DNA from: Melieria omissa
Lineage: Eukaryota; Arthropoda; Insecta; Diptera; Ulidiidae
Reading direction: 5' to 3'
Length of the DNA: 64,000 nucleotides
NCBI GenBank assembly: GCA_963971225.1
Contig: OZ020269.1
Location: 99,511,905 to 99,575,904 of the forward strand
The translations under genes and the position numbers were made by a program. Below the pieces are notes generated by a model that was not told the DNA's origin, did not search any database, and saw only the letters and a program-made list of their open reading frames with translations. This document shows, piece by piece, positions 22,651-35,696 of the stretch. Within the stretch, counting starts at the first letter, position 1. Every line of letters starts with the position of its first letter.

Positions 22651-23457
22651 TGCAACATAATCCATACAATAACACATGCTGCCAATGGTTTTGGTCTCAT
22701 AGCGAAGCTATATATAGATCTGTTAGGTGTAGTATGTACATAATTGCTATGTATTATGTGAAGCGCCTAAAAGCAGACACTATTAAAAATGTATGCGCTT
22801 ATTTGGTGGTCAACTACTGGCACGCCATGTGCAATGCTTCCATTGTTTTTGCTGTTTCATGTACCCGCAGACATACTTGAATTTTTATGCTTCAATCAAT
22901 ATTGCAACAATAACAACAACAATGTCTGCAACAATAATAAACAGGCTGAAAATATGTAATAATAATAATTCAGCGTCTTAGTGCCCATAAGCGCAGCTAT
23001 CTGATGCTGCGGCCGCCGTTGCTGATAGTAATGACGATTAGGTTGATTATCATGATTACGTTTATCGTTACAGGCACACACACATGCACATATTACGCTC
23101 AATGCTTGCGTTTGTATATTGTAGCTGCATGTCTTGAATCCTTTTGCCCTGTCAAGTCTGGTATTTGACATGTTGATGTGATTTCCTTTTACTCTCGCAG
23201 CTGCCCTTTATGACTTTTATTTGCCTGATGCTTGCTGTCCTTTCTCCCACACACACACACACACACACACATACAGTAATGCAGAGTATTTGTAGCGTGT
23301 GCAGTATTTGAATACTACATGCAAAAATATTGGGGTCTGAGATAATTGATATCGTTGTGCCCGAATAACACTAAACGGCCATCGTTTAATTTTGTGTTTT
23401 TTTCTAATATAACTTTTCTATGTATATGAAAATGTGTGAGCTTCTTGGTAGCTTGCC
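22651..23457. other. Intergenic DNA with a (CA)n run
   Basis: Mixed DNA with an AACAA-rich stretch at 22900-22980 and (CA)n at 23249-23271. No gene is seen. Confidence 0.4.
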
Positions 23458-23489
23458 AAAGAAGAAGAAGAAGAAGAAGAAGAAGAAGA
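23458..23489 (+). repeat. (GAA)n microsatellite
   Basis: About ten AAG/GAA triplets in a row. Confidence 0.95.
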
Positions 23490-23639
23490 TCTTATCTTGA
23501 AGTGATAGACATAACTTCAAGCAGGTTGTCAGATTGCAGATGGAAGATGGTTGCCTATTTGCCCGAAAAGATATGAATACTTGCAATCAAAATGCAAAAG
23601 AAACATATAATGGTCACAGTGTCATATGGAGATTCTTAA

Positions 23640-24250
23640 TAATAGAGTTTCGACACTACGGAAGCTCTAATTTTATAAGGTTTGACCCACAAATTTATGA
23701 GCCATAACATGAAGGGGCCAGAGTGGATCTTAAGGGCGTCGTAGCGAGTTTCGAATTTACTAATGTACTGTAAATTTGGACAAATTCCTCCATAGCTGCT
23801 CAAAAGTTGCTTTTAGAAAGTTATAATCTATGAATGAGCCGCACTAATTTTCTCTTCTAAACATTTCTTTCGAACATACTGACCCTTTTTTTAACCCTTC
23901 ATAAGGCTTCCATACAAAATGATCACTTTCATAAAATGATCTCCTACTGCCCCCAGGTTGCTTCCAGACGTACTAAATGTAAGGTTGACCCCCATTTTTT
24001 TGGTCTTTTAAATGTTTCTTCCATAGAGACCTATCTTCTATCTTCAACTCTTCAGGCAGCTGCCATACAAATCAAGCCATTTTCTATGATTATTTTCGCC
24101 TCACTTCTAAGTGTAGTATTAAAGTATGTGATTCCTCATATCCTAACTCGGGAACTACTTAATCGATTTGAATAATTTATTCAAAGTTCAACAACATTGT
24201 TGCATGCAAAAAATACAAAATTAACTAAAGTTCGAAAATTCAACATCAGA
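23640..24250. repeat. Dispersed repeat, related to the centre of the 62.4-63.7 kb element
   Basis: Shares in order with 62880-63260: AGCTGCTCA-AAGTT, a TTTCTCTT block, AAGGCTTCCATA, AAATGTAAGGTTGACCCCCA versus AAATGTAAGACCAACCCCCA, TTAAATGTTTCTTCC and CGGGAAC. The long arms of the 62.4-kb element were not recognised here, so this is a partial copy. Non-coding. Confidence 0.65.
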
Positions 24251-25429
24251 AGCCTCTAAAGCCCCCATAGAAACGAAGTTGTGAGGTTATCAACTTTTGG
24301 GATTCTTCGAAGCAAAAAACAAAATGATTGACCCAAATTCCATTCACTTTCCCGCTTTAAGTATATTTGTAATCGTAAGTAAGTGTCGAGAAGAAATAAT
24401 ATTAAATTTGTGGCAACATTGAAATTTTTGGAGTTGTTTTATTGTGTTTGTTTATTGTTTGGTTGAAATTTTTTTTAATTTTGTATTTTTATAACCAACA
24501 ATTTTCACACATTTCTTGCATTTGAAATGTTGCTGACGCTTTGAATAGGAATTCTTAAGAACGTTTACATATTTAATCCAAACCATTTTCAATTCTTTTT
24601 TTATTTGAAATGTTGAAATTTATTTGAATACGAATTCTTAAACATTTTTACAAATTTTATACAAGCAATTTTCCATTTTTTATTTTATTTGAAATGTTCA
24701 CGTTTTAACTGAGTATTCTTTAAATTATTTACATATTTACTACTATCAATTTTAACTATTTATTGCATTCGAAATGTTCACGCTTCGATTGAGTATTCTG
24801 AAAAATCTTTACATATTTATTAAACTAAAACTTAAATATTTATAACTACTATGATTTACGCTCTTCCCTTTCCACGTAGCTTAATTAGATAATTATGCCC
24901 ATTTATATTTGTCCAAAGAACAACACGCACCCTTGCACCCAGTCAGCTGTCGCAGTTGAATTCGATTACCATCCCCCTAGTCTTCCCCCTTTAATTGCAA
25001 CTTTACTGTTGTCATTTATCAGACAATTGACCGAAGTAGTTCGACAAGTGCTGCCATTGACTTCACACAAAATGTTGTAATGAAACGTTATTAAATCGTA
25101 TTAAATTGCCAATTACGTTTCTGTCGGGGTTGAAAATTGTTGTTGTCCTTCAAGCTGCCAGGTAAGTGGCTCAACTGCAAAGTTTCAAAGTCGTGTAGCC
25201 ATAAATAAAAGCTGCACAGGTTCGCGTAGCGCGAACGGCTGAAGACAAAAGGATTGTTTAGTGATTATGCATTCGATTCTAATGAATTTCATAAATATTA
25301 CAAAATTACCTAAACACTTTGGAGCAGTTTGTGACAAGTTTAAGGATGACATTTTGCGCAGCTTATAAAGTTCAACTTGAGCAAAGTTTGAGACTTTTGA
25401 AATCTTGTGTGATGCTGTAAATTCTTATT
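24251..25429. other. Intergenic DNA with a weak ~110-bp repeat
   Basis: Between about 24480 and 24840 a block recurs three to four times: CATTTGAAATGTT, a GAATACGAATTCTT-like stretch, then TTTACATATTT. It is a decayed tandem repeat. No gene is seen. Confidence 0.45.
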
Positions 25430-26240
25430 ATTGAAATAGTTTGAATTAAGTTTAATTTAATTGAAGATAAATTTTACGTTAACTTTATTTTAATTTAAAT
25501 TAAATTTTAACTTAATTTTAGGTAAATAATTTTTAACTAAAAAATTAAATTTTAGTTTAATCTAAATTTTAATTTTAATTTTTATTTATTTTAAATTTAA
25601 ATTTAATTTTAACTTTCATTTTCATTTTCATTTTCATTATTTTAATTTTAATTTTAAGTTCAAATTTAATTCGAATTTTAAGTTTAATTAATTCATAATT
25701 TTAATTTTAGTTAATTAAATTAATAATTTCAATTAAAATTTATTTTTTGTTTAATTCTAGTTTAATTTCATTTAGTTTTAATTAAATTTTGATTCTAATT
25801 TAATTCTAAATAAATTTTAAATTAATATTAACTTATTTTTAAATCAAGTTGAATTTTGGTTTATTTGTAATTTTATTTAAATTGGAATTAATTTTGAATT
25901 TTATTTTTATTTAGTTTAGTAAGTTTAGTTTAGTTTCTTTTTCATTTAATTTGAATTAAATTTGATTTTGATTTTAATTTTAGTTATAATTAATTTTTAT
26001 TTTGAATTAGATTCTTATTTAATTTTATTTAAATGTATTGTGACTTTAATATCAATTTATGTTGGTTTTAATTTATTTTAAGTGTAATTGTGGTTATTGA
26101 AATTTTGGTTATTTTAATTTCATTTTAATTTTGATTTAATTCTATTTGAATTTTTAATTAATTTTGGTTATTGAAATTAAATTAGATTATCAATCTAAAC
26201 AAATTTTTACTGTTCAAATTAAGAAAAATTTAATTCTAAA
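25430..26240. repeat. AT-only low-complexity tract (TTTAATT-like)
   Basis: About 800 bp of almost pure A/T with drifting AATTTTAATTTTAA words, including a (TTTTCA)n patch at 25616-25636. It looks like an old, degraded short-unit satellite. Confidence 0.8.
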
Positions 26241-28325
26241 AAATGTTAGAGTGTTAATTTTCGGTGTTGTCATGTCCTTGAAAACACACAGTGCGTTTTT
26301 ATGAACATAAAATTCATATAATGTTTTTCTCTTTTACAATTTATCAAATTTTAATTTTCAATTATTTGATTTTTCTCTACTTGATTCCTTGACACATCCA
26401 GTTTTGGTACAATATTTGAATATTCCTTTTGAACCAATCCTTGTCATACACACACACACACACACACACACACCAAAACAAGTATCATTAAGAGCTGTGA
26501 ACTTTAAGCAGTAAAGGCAACGACGCTTTGAGATTCGTCAGCACGTTGAGCACTTTTGACGCAGCGTCCTTGTCGTTATTAGCTACTAATATGCGCTCTG
26601 TACTGTAGACACTGTATGTTTATACAACAACATTAATGTCTATGTACATACGTATGTGTAAGCGTAAGCGCAGGTGAAAGTAGATTTTTTATAATTTCCT
26701 GCAAATTACGAAAAATATGAAAATCAGTTGTCGCCTGAACACACTTCCCCTCACCACAAACATACGTACGGAGCGTTTGTATGTGTTCCACCTACACGCT
26801 GGCACGCCAAGTTGCTCCCAATTTGTATGTGCAAATGTGTGCGACGGTTTAATGAAATTTTATGTCGCACAAACTCAAACACACCGCATGCACAGACAGA
26901 CAGACAACACAGACACATACGAAGTCATAAACATGGCAGGAGGCTTCATTTAAAAATCGCGCCAGTTCATTACTCACTTGAATTTTGGTGTCGTTTTCTG
27001 CGCAGCGTGTCGTATGAAAACTTGATTGTATGTGTGTGTCTGTGTGTGTGAGCTTAAATAAATAAAAGATTGCCAGCTTTCGTTTGTTTGAATGTAAATA
27101 TGCAAGTAAGTCTGCATGTGTCTATTTACCAATTCACTTGTCAGCTTGTCAGAATTTACATACATGGGCAGCTGTTTAGTTGTTTTGTTTTACTTATATA
27201 CGGAAATACATATATACACACGTGTGCGCATATGAATGCGAATATCAATGAGCGTTTGTGTGGGTGTGCAAGACAAAAATGTCACAACTGTAAATCACAG
27301 CACATATACACGACCGTGAGTGACACACGCATTTGACGCAAGGCGTGAAAACGTTCGAGCGTTGGCGTTAAGTCTATTGAGGCAACAAAAACAATTGTAG
27401 TAGCAGCAGGATTTTCATTGTCGCCGTTATGATTTGCGCAAACGTTGTCAACAGACAAAAATTAAAACAAAACAGCAAATAAATTTTCACTGACAAAAAA
27501 TTTTAAATTTAGAAAATTCAGTATATACACACATACATACATATACATGCCCATTTCTATATAATCACTTTTTCAAGTTTACAAAAAAATGTCATTCTCA
27601 CAATTTGTCATGACCTGCGCTCATGGCGTTTTTGCTTTGCTTTTGTTTTTGTATGCCATACACCCACTTCTGTTTTCATTTCTATCTGTGTGTGTGTGTG
27701 TAGGTTTGTTTGCTGTCTTCCGTAACAAATCTGCAATAATTAATTATCAAGGAATTGTTTTATAAATATTTTGTTGAAATTCACACAGATTGGAATGGGA
27801 GATTTTTCATGCTTCACATTAAGCAAACAACTGCCGCAGCTGCAAATAAGTAAATGGCTTTCACACTTATTTGAAAAGTCGCTCTAGGGATAAGTCTTTG
27901 GTTCATCTGTTCTCTTATTTGATACAAAATGTTTTGTTGCAATGAACTCTCGCGATAAGAAAGAAGCTTTTCCAAAAGATTTTTCCAATTTGAATTGCAC
28001 AAACGAAATTCTTTCGAAAAGACTGCTTTGTAGAAAGAGATTTCAAGTAAATAAATAAAGACTGGTTTACTATGTGTTTTTTTTTAATAAAGACAGGTTT
28101 TCTCTGTAAAGCTTCATTGGAATTTTTGTAATTTTTTAACGAAATTGTTTTAGTTGTTGTTCTTGTTGAAATAAGTTGTTTTTAATAGAAAAAATTAACA
28201 TAACTTTTATATTTTTTTTCATTATTTTAGTTAATTAAACGTCGTAGAAATACCACCAATGGACTTGAAGAACCATATTTAAGTTTTAAATAAAAATATT
28301 AGGAATTTGTCATATCCCGTTTTAT
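26241..28325. other. Intergenic DNA with microsatellites
   Basis: (CA)n at 26448-26473, GT runs near 27030-27050 and 27687-27702, and repeated ACATAC words near 27530. Overlapping frames at 26717-27336 are His/Thr-rich from CA-type repeats. No gene is supported. Confidence 0.5.
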
Positions 28326-28466
28326 CAAATATCCACAAAAGGATTTTATTTTTGGGGGTTTGCTTACATCTGTTGAGCCCAATTCCATTCGAAACCATAT
28401 TTTGCACCAACAATTTTTGTAATTGGGGGCTTTTGAAATCCCCAAACCCTCCTGTGTGCGACACTG
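28326..28466 (-). mobile_element. hAT-type MITE, minus orientation
   Basis: Reverse complement of the family at 17226 and 22508: on the minus strand it begins CAGTGTCGCACACAGGAGGG and contains GGTTTCGAATGGAAT. The far end (28326) is decayed and no clean target duplication remains. Confidence 0.7.
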
Positions 28467-28495
28467 GTCAACAGATATCATATAAATAAATAAAT

Positions 28496-28875
28496 TGTGG
28501 CGATAATGCTCTGCGCAGCTGCGGGCCTCCTAGCATAGACAACACGACAACACTGAACGGGTTTGAGGCAATGCTGGAATGCTCAAGAACAAGTTGTATT
28601 CCGGGCAGACAAGTATTAAATGCAGCCGGGAATGGTGCTGCGAGTCAGTTTTGTTTATGACAAGTAACGGCGTAACGTGAATAAGGAATGTGAAGCCAAT
28701 GTGATTCAGTGAATCAGTGAAGTGAAATCAGTGACAGATTCAAAAACAGTGAAGTGCAAATAAAAGTAACTGCGGTCATAAACTTCGTTAAGGAATTTAA
28801 GTGTGTTTTATTTTGGTACAATTCAGTGATACGAACTGCGTCGACTTTAACCAAAAAAATTGAATTTTCGTAACA
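28496..28875 (+). mobile_element. Candidate solo LTR (second family)
   Basis: Begins TGTGGCGATAATGC and ends TTTTCGTAACA, the same 3' terminus as the LTRs at 9.56 and 35.70 kb. The interior shows LTR-like repeats of CAGTGAA/GTGAAGTG and an AATAAA at about 28757. Flanks AAAT and ATAT are only a near match, so a target duplication is not proven. Confidence 0.55.
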
Positions 28876-29139
28876 ATATGATATCACAATTGTTTCTAGT
28901 TTTGGTACCAAATATTTTCGATACATACATTAGTACTTTGTAATATCGAAGTGTGGCATTTTATTTGATATTTCGAAAGTGAAATCCAGCTTTTGGGGGA
29001 TTTTCAACTTTGATTTAAAAAAAATGTACTACAGTACAAGTCGAATGCATTTTTCTGCCAAAACTGCAACAACAATATCTACGATTTTTTAACAAATTAA
29101 AAATTTTTAAATCTGGTTACCATACAACAAATAGCAGTA
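28876..29139. other. Intergenic DNA
   Basis: AT-rich, no gene. Confidence 0.3.
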
Positions 29140-29207
29140 GAACAAATAGTGAAGTGGGCTCTTATCCCAGAGAACTTGGGTTCGAATCCTACTTGGCTCG
29201 GTTTTGC
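29140..29207 (+). mobile_element. tRNA-like (Lys-CTT type) SINE head
   Basis: An anticodon-arm-like GTGGGCTCTTATCCCAG is followed by a perfect B-box GGTTCGAATCC. The acceptor ends do not pair, so it is not a working tRNA gene; it is most likely a tRNA-derived SINE promoter or a decayed tRNA copy. Confidence 0.5.
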
Positions 29208-30500
29208 ACTTTTCTAAGTTTCAATTTGTTCTTTCCTTTTCATTAATTTCCATCACTTTAACATAATTTAGTTAAACTCTTTACCTTTGGACAAAGTTCT
29301 ACCCTTTTCACACCAATCGATTGTCTGTCTACTGCAGCTCGCAGTAGATTTTTATATTCAGTATCCGTACGAATGCAACAACAACTTTATAAGCAGTTCC
29401 AGTTCGGACTTATGGAAATATGTTGCAGCTCATGCATCATCGAAAATAAGCTCATCAAAGACACCAACCTTTGCGTTTTCCCAGAATACCTCCCACCTAG
29501 CGGCAACGGATGTACAAGAGCGCTCTATGAACCCAGTAATGAACTTTCACATATGAAGACGTCGTCATCCCCTGGGGAATAAGATATGCCAGCTCCTTCA
29601 AATAAAACTGCAATCGATAGATCATTACTCACTAACCCTGACAGAACTTTAATCAATTTACGTAGTCAACGCAAGGCCTTATCGAGGTCCTGTGCTTCCA
29701 AGGAAAGTGAATAAGGAGAAAGTAAATCAAGAATGTGGTGAAACTTGGGAAAAACTTGTTTATGAGAAAAACAAAGAAATTGGTCTCGAATGAATTGAAT
29801 TCCGGGCTTCTCTTCGCTTAACAACACTTTAAGATATTTGTGATATTTCTAGGTTGCTTTCATATAGATAACAGATTTAAAACAGATATACATACATATT
29901 ACTAAAAATATATATATATATAAATCATGTTATATAAAACTATATGTTATACAAAAAATACTTCTCAAAATTATAACTGGTTATGTTTTTTATTATTTGT
30001 AATTTTATTTTTTTATATTATTTCAATTTTTGTGTTTTAAACTTCCTTACACTTTTTCCTTTTCATGCTTGTGTATCCTTTAAATTTCTTCACAAATTTT
30101 ACTTAAAATTCTTTACAAAAATGTCACCCAGCTTAACAGTTCATGGAACTGAATGCGTATATTGCTTTGACCGCCAACGTAATGCAAAGTTCAACGTTAA
30201 TTTAATCTGGTCGTATGTAGGCTTTTTCAATAATTGAAATTTAAATTAGTTTTTCAATAAACTTAATGAAAATGTTATAAAAAAAATAATAATTTTTGTA
30301 CCTTCAACAGAAGAAGTTTTAATGTGTTTTATGCTATGAGTTGACAAGGGAAATTGCAACTAATTTATCAAAATAAAGAAATGCAGAAAACAATCTCTAA
30401 GTGAAATTTGAATTTAATTTGAATTCGTTAAAATTGTTCAATTATTCAAAAGAAAATAAAATATTTTTAGTTTTAACTTTCAAGTCTTCGAAGCCACTTT
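29208..30500. other. Intergenic DNA, no gene supported
   Basis: 29287-29582 has two overlapping plus-strand frames of 69-89 codons with mixed composition, but no family is recognisable. 29.88-30.1 kb is TA-rich. The remainder is AT-rich. Confidence 0.4.
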
Positions 30501-31830
30501 GAATACGGAAAACTCTAACAAACTAAACACACTGAATGGTTTTATTGTTGGTAGACATTTAGGCCGCATTTGAAAGCCCTCGCTTTGGTAATGATTTGAT
30601 ATTGAAGTTAGCAGTTTTAATAAGTGAAGAATTTAACTTGAACTTCATAAAATTGTCCAACCAATCAGAAGAAAATCAAATATTTATAGTTTCAACTTTA
30701 ACTTGAAACCCAAGCAAAGCTAAACGCACTGAAAGCTTTGACTGTTAGTATACGTTTAGGCAGTATTTGAAGGTTTTCACTTGTTTGGGTTTATATTTTA
30801 TGCTGAGAACTGTAGTCAACAGTTTTAAGAACAAAGCTCATTGAATTCATTGGAAGTCTTTATTGTTAGTATAATTTTAGGCTGCATTTGAGAGACTTCG
30901 CTGTGGTAATGAGTGTTGGTATTTGATGCTGAATATAGAGAATTGAGTTTGAATTGAATTCGTGTCACTTGTTCAACTATTCAGAAGAAAATCAAATGGC
31001 CACTTGAATGCTGTCAACTCTAACAAAGCGGAACACACTGAAAGACGTTATTTTTAGTATAGTTTTAGGCACCATTTGAAAGTCTTCGCTCTGGTAATAA
31101 GTGTTGGTATTTAATACTGAATATTCTTAGGTGAAAATGGGTTTTTTTCAGTTTTAATTAGCAAAGAATTTAACTCGAACTTAACTTGAAAGTCTTCGCT
31201 CTTGTAATAAGTTTTGGTATTTAATACTGAATATTCTCAGGTAAAAATGTGTTTCAGTTTTAATTAGCAAAGAATTTAACTCGAACTTAACTTGAAAGTC
31301 TTCGCTCTTGTAATAAGTTTTGGTATTTAATACTGAATATTCTCAGGTAAAAATGTGTTTCAGTTTTTATTAGCAAAGATTTTAACTCGAACTCGATACA
31401 GTTCTTCAATTTTTGAAAAGAAAATTGAATATTTATTGTTTAAACTTTCAGGTTTCCAAAGTAACTTTGAACATTGAAAACTAAACACGCAACCTTGACA
31501 AAGCTTAACACATTAAAAGGCCCTTTTGTTAGTATACTTTTGGGCTTAATTTGAGAGTTTTGTCTTTGTTCATAATGCTTGGTGTTTTAAAGTAAAAACT
31601 ATATGCAGTAATTTACAGCACAAAACTCATTGAAAGTCTTTATTGTTAGCATACTTTTAGGCTGCGTTTGAGAGCTTTTGCTCTGGTAATGAGTATTGTT
31701 GTTTGATACTGAATCCTATAGCATATTTTTAGGCTGGTATTAAATTTTTAAAGCGTGTCGTTGTTGTATACTGAATACTGAAGCATAGTTTTAGGCCAAT
31801 ATTAAAAATGTAAAGCCTTTTCTTGAGGAC
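30500..31830. repeat. Diverged tandem repeat array with TTTTAGGC motif
   Basis: Units of roughly 100-200 bp repeat with the order CACACTGAAAG, TTATTGTTAGTATA-TTTTAGGC, TGCATTTGAGAG, TTCGCTCTGGTAATGAGT, TTGGTATTTGATACTGAATA. The TTTAGGC core is found near 30556, 30752, 30875, 31063, 31650, 31728 and 31790. Within it, 31077-31395 is a cleaner set of three units of 106-110 bp. Confidence 0.75.
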
Positions 31831-33600
31831 AAAACTTGACTTTTGAGTCTCCTTACAATGAAATACAACCAAAACAAATGTTTAACATTTTTTATTAAAT
31901 GTTCGTTAACTTCTCTTGCAGTCATTTACCTTGCCTTGGTTGCCTGTCTTATTGGTGCTCCAATAAATTTTGCAGAATAAATATTGTTATAAAAATTGGG
32001 CACATACGCTGACAATATATCAATTTGTAAATTCGCCCATTTGTGCTTTTAAAAAAATATATATCTTTTGATATTTTAACAGCTGGCACAATCGCTGCTT
32101 TACACAATGCACGCGCGCATAATTTGTTGCAAGCTGATTGCGCATCAGCAGCAGTAGCAACAACAACAACAAAAGCTACATCTATGACAATGTCAATGGC
32201 CACAAAAGCAAACAACACAATGAAAAGAGAGAGAGGAAGAAAGTGGTGAACAATGTTCAGGCACACATTATATTGTCATAAATTTAAGCCAAACAATGGC
32301 AACAGCTGCTGTGCGTGCGCGTTCGATAGCTGCGCAAAGTCAAATTCAGTTAAACAAAAAACAAACAAGAAAAGGAAAAAAACAAACAAATCATAAAAAC
32401 GAAAAATGATCAGCATTGAAGCGTTGCCATGATTGAAACGCAAGAAGTTGGCGCTTTTTGACAACAAACAAACCATTGCAACAACAAAATGTCTTTCCAC
32501 TGTGGTGCACTTTGATGCGCCAACGCATGGCGACTCAAACAAATGCTTGAAAAGAACGAAGCGGCCATGGAGATTTCCAGTACAGCGCAAGTGGCGTAAA
32601 AAAGTGTGAATTGTTGCGATAAAGCTGAGCGCTTTTGTTGCTTATACGCTCTGCAGTGCCTTTGCTGTTCAGCGGCGTATGAAACAGACACAAGTGCGCT
32701 GCACTGGCAGCAAAAACATGAACGAAAGAATGTGAGAAATAGTAAGAAGAAATTTTTGAATATTTTTTTTATGCAAAAGATGCGAAAGCAGTGAACACAT
32801 AGTTGCATTGTGATGCATGTGGTGTCGATACATTTGTATGAGTGTAGAAATGTAGATATTAGAAGCCATAAGAAGGCAGAAGTTGTTATTGTTGTTGTTT
32901 TGAAACATTCACTGGGAAAACTAATTTTATAAAATTTTTTTACTTCAACAACTCTTTATTTTCATGAAATCAGTAAACATTTAATAAACATTTGGTTGCA
33001 AAAATTTTACTGATTTAATTTGAAAAGCAAAAGCATATAAAATCAAATCAATTCAATGAATTTTTGTACGTTTAAACAAAACAAAACAAACAAATTCAAA
33101 ATCACATGGGAAATTCTCAACGCTCAACATCACCTTTGGCATTTTTATTGCATCAACGAATGTGCATTTTGTTGTTTTTGGGTTGGCGTTGTTTTCGCTA
33201 TTCATGCGTCAGTCGATCAAGTGGCCACTTGCCGTTTCAAGTGCTGTTCTGACATGTCAATTGAAAACGATATTTGCCAAATCGTTGCATACTTTTCTAT
33301 TTAACTATTCGTATATTGTATTTGCTTTTTGCTTTAGATTTGTGTTCAATAGTATGAAATTGTATTTGTAATTGAATGAAATTGAATTTGAAGCACTTTG
33401 AGTTGGAGTGAGCTGGCACTGAGAGCGATTGTTCAGTGTGCTAGTGAAATGTATTTGACATAGGAAATTTTTTTTTGCGCTCACTTGTGGTGCGTTTTTT
33501 TGTGCTATTTATATACATTGACATTTAGATACATTGTAACTCAAAAAGTGGATTGAAGTGAATTTTTATGACTGTTTGATGTGAAAATAGAAAATTGTAT
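31831..33600. other. Intergenic DNA, no gene supported
   Basis: Mixed DNA; CAACAACAA-type words at 32155-32175. Several overlapping frames on both strands at 31949-32908 carry no domain and no consistent codon use. Confidence 0.4.
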
Positions 33601-34237
33601 TTGATAGGTAGGAGGAGTTGAAATCAAAGGGTTGGTGTCTTCACTGAGTGTGTCCATTACTATTAGATAGGAAGATTAGAAATCAGAGGGTTGGTGTCTT
33701 CACTGAGAGTGTCCATTACTGATAGGTAGGAGGAGTTGATATCAGAGGGTTGCTGTCTTCACTGAGAGTGTCCATTACTATTAGGTAGGAGGATTTGATA
33801 TAAAAGGGTTGTTGTCTTCACTGAGAGTGTCCATTACTGATAGGTAGGAGGAGTTGATATCAGAGGGTTGCTGTCTTCACTGAGAGTGTCCATTACTATT
33901 AAGTAAGAGAATTTGATAAAAAAGGGTTGCTGTATTCACTGAGAGTGTCCATTACTATTAGGTAGTAGGAGCTGATATCAGAGGGTTGATGTCTTCACTG
34001 AGAGTGTCCATTACTGATAGGTTGGAGGCGTTGTTATCAGAGGGTTGGTGTCTTCACTGAGAGTGTCCATTACCGATAGGTAGGAGGAGTTGATATCAGA
34101 GGGTTAGTGTCTTCTCTGAGAGTGTCCATTACTATTAGGTAGGATGATTTGATATAAAAGGGTTGCTGTCTTCACTGAGAGTGTTACTTTACTTACTGAT
34201 AGGTAGGAGGAGTTGATATCAGAGAGTTGGTGTCTTT
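33601..34237 (+). repeat. 59-bp minisatellite, ~11 copies
   Basis: The unit contains GATAGGTAGGAGGAGTTGAT, ATCAGAGGGTTG and GTCTTCACTGAGAGTGTCCA. Unit ends (GTCCATTAC) lie at 33660, 33719, 33778 and onward at about 59-bp steps. Two unit types alternate in part: GGAGGAGTTGATATCAGAGG and GGATTTGATATAAAAGGG. Confidence 0.95.
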
Positions 34238-35696
34238 TTGGCGTGCGAAGCGTTTACAATTTGATGGAAACAAGAATTTAGATCAGAGAACAGTTGAACA
34301 ATGATTTGCTAATAACAAATGCTATTGTGCCAAGAAAGCTACATTGTTTTAGCTTCAGTAAAATGTTTATAACCCAGACGATCGAGCAAAGTGGTTCATG
34401 TAAAACGCTGAAATATATTTAAAGTGACATTTTCATAATAAAATAAAAATTCACTTAAGACTCCACACAAACCATTAAAAGCATAAACATTTATTTATAA
34501 ACGCACCCAACAACAGCGCACACACGCTGCGCTTCTTTTTGCCTGCCATTGTGTTCATAGCTATAACGCGCCTAAAATTATGCATTAAATAATTTTCCTA
34601 TCAACAGCAAACTAAATGAACCAAGCGGGTGACATTTTTGCGCCCAGCGTAAGCAAACAAATAATTCAATTTCTGGCCAAAAATTTACCAACAGCGAACA
34701 GAAATGACGCAAAAGCCTTGGAAAGAACTTGGACACACACACAAAGGGCCTAAAAAAATAGCCAACTTAAAGCGGCGCGAGTGCTGTCCAAGTGCTCGCT
34801 GTAACGAACCCAGCAGCGTTGTTGTTCTTGTAATGCGCAGTATGCGCACGTCAGCGCAAGTCCGAGGTGTGGTCAACCACACCAAACCGCCGACAAGTGT
34901 GAGTTTTATTATTGTTGGTGTTGCGCGTAGTTCATTGTCTCGGTTGGTGTCGCACTATGTGGTTTCAGCGCCCAATGCTTATGCGATTATTATTGTTTCA
35001 CTTTTCGAGCGCATAAACTACTATTTGTAACAATGCCACAGGCGACAATAACCACATAACAAATTATTTACTCGCATGAACTGAAAGAAAACAAACGCTT
35101 TCTGCGTGTGAGTGTGTGTGGGTGTGTGTGCGTGGGCCTCTACATTATGTTTAATTGACAGTTTGTCTGGTTGTACTGTTATTGTTGTCTGTCTGCGCAT
35201 ATAGTTTTTATCATAAGGTTTTGGTTGGGTTACGGCGCTAGAAAGTAGACTATGAAAATTAATCATGTGTATGTTTGTTTTTGTGGCGCGCCTGTCGTCT
35301 GTTTGTTTGCTTTCTTCGTTCTATTTGCTTGCCCCAAAATCAACAAATTGCTTTGATGGTTGTTGTCTGTTTTCAATTACTAGGTTTCATTAGCGCCCGA
35401 AAGTAGGCATGCAAAATATGCATGTTTATTTTTTATGCGTAGCAAAAGAATATTTTAGTAGCTATTTAAGTTATTAGTAAACGTTACTTTCTTAAGTAAT
35501 TATGTTCAATTAATTTGTATGAATATTTGGGGTTTCTATATCAAAGATGTTTTTGTTTTGAGAACTAGAGAAGTGGTTAGCATGCTTTTAGGTATATTGG
35601 AGTTTTATTCCAACAACAGTGGCTAAGAGTTGTTTTTGAAATACATTGAGGACTTCTTAATTTATCAGTTTAGACATTTACTTCGTGCATGCATAT
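34238..35696. other. Intergenic DNA, no gene supported
   Basis: Mixed DNA with a GT run at 35108-35135. The plus frame at 34704-35030 has no domain. A GCATGCTTTTAGGT motif lies at 35580-35593, just outside the solo LTR. Confidence 0.4.

Noticed and set aside
29140..29207. Functional tRNA-Lys gene
   Set aside because: B-box is perfect but acceptor stem does not pair and the D-arm is poor; more likely a SINE head.
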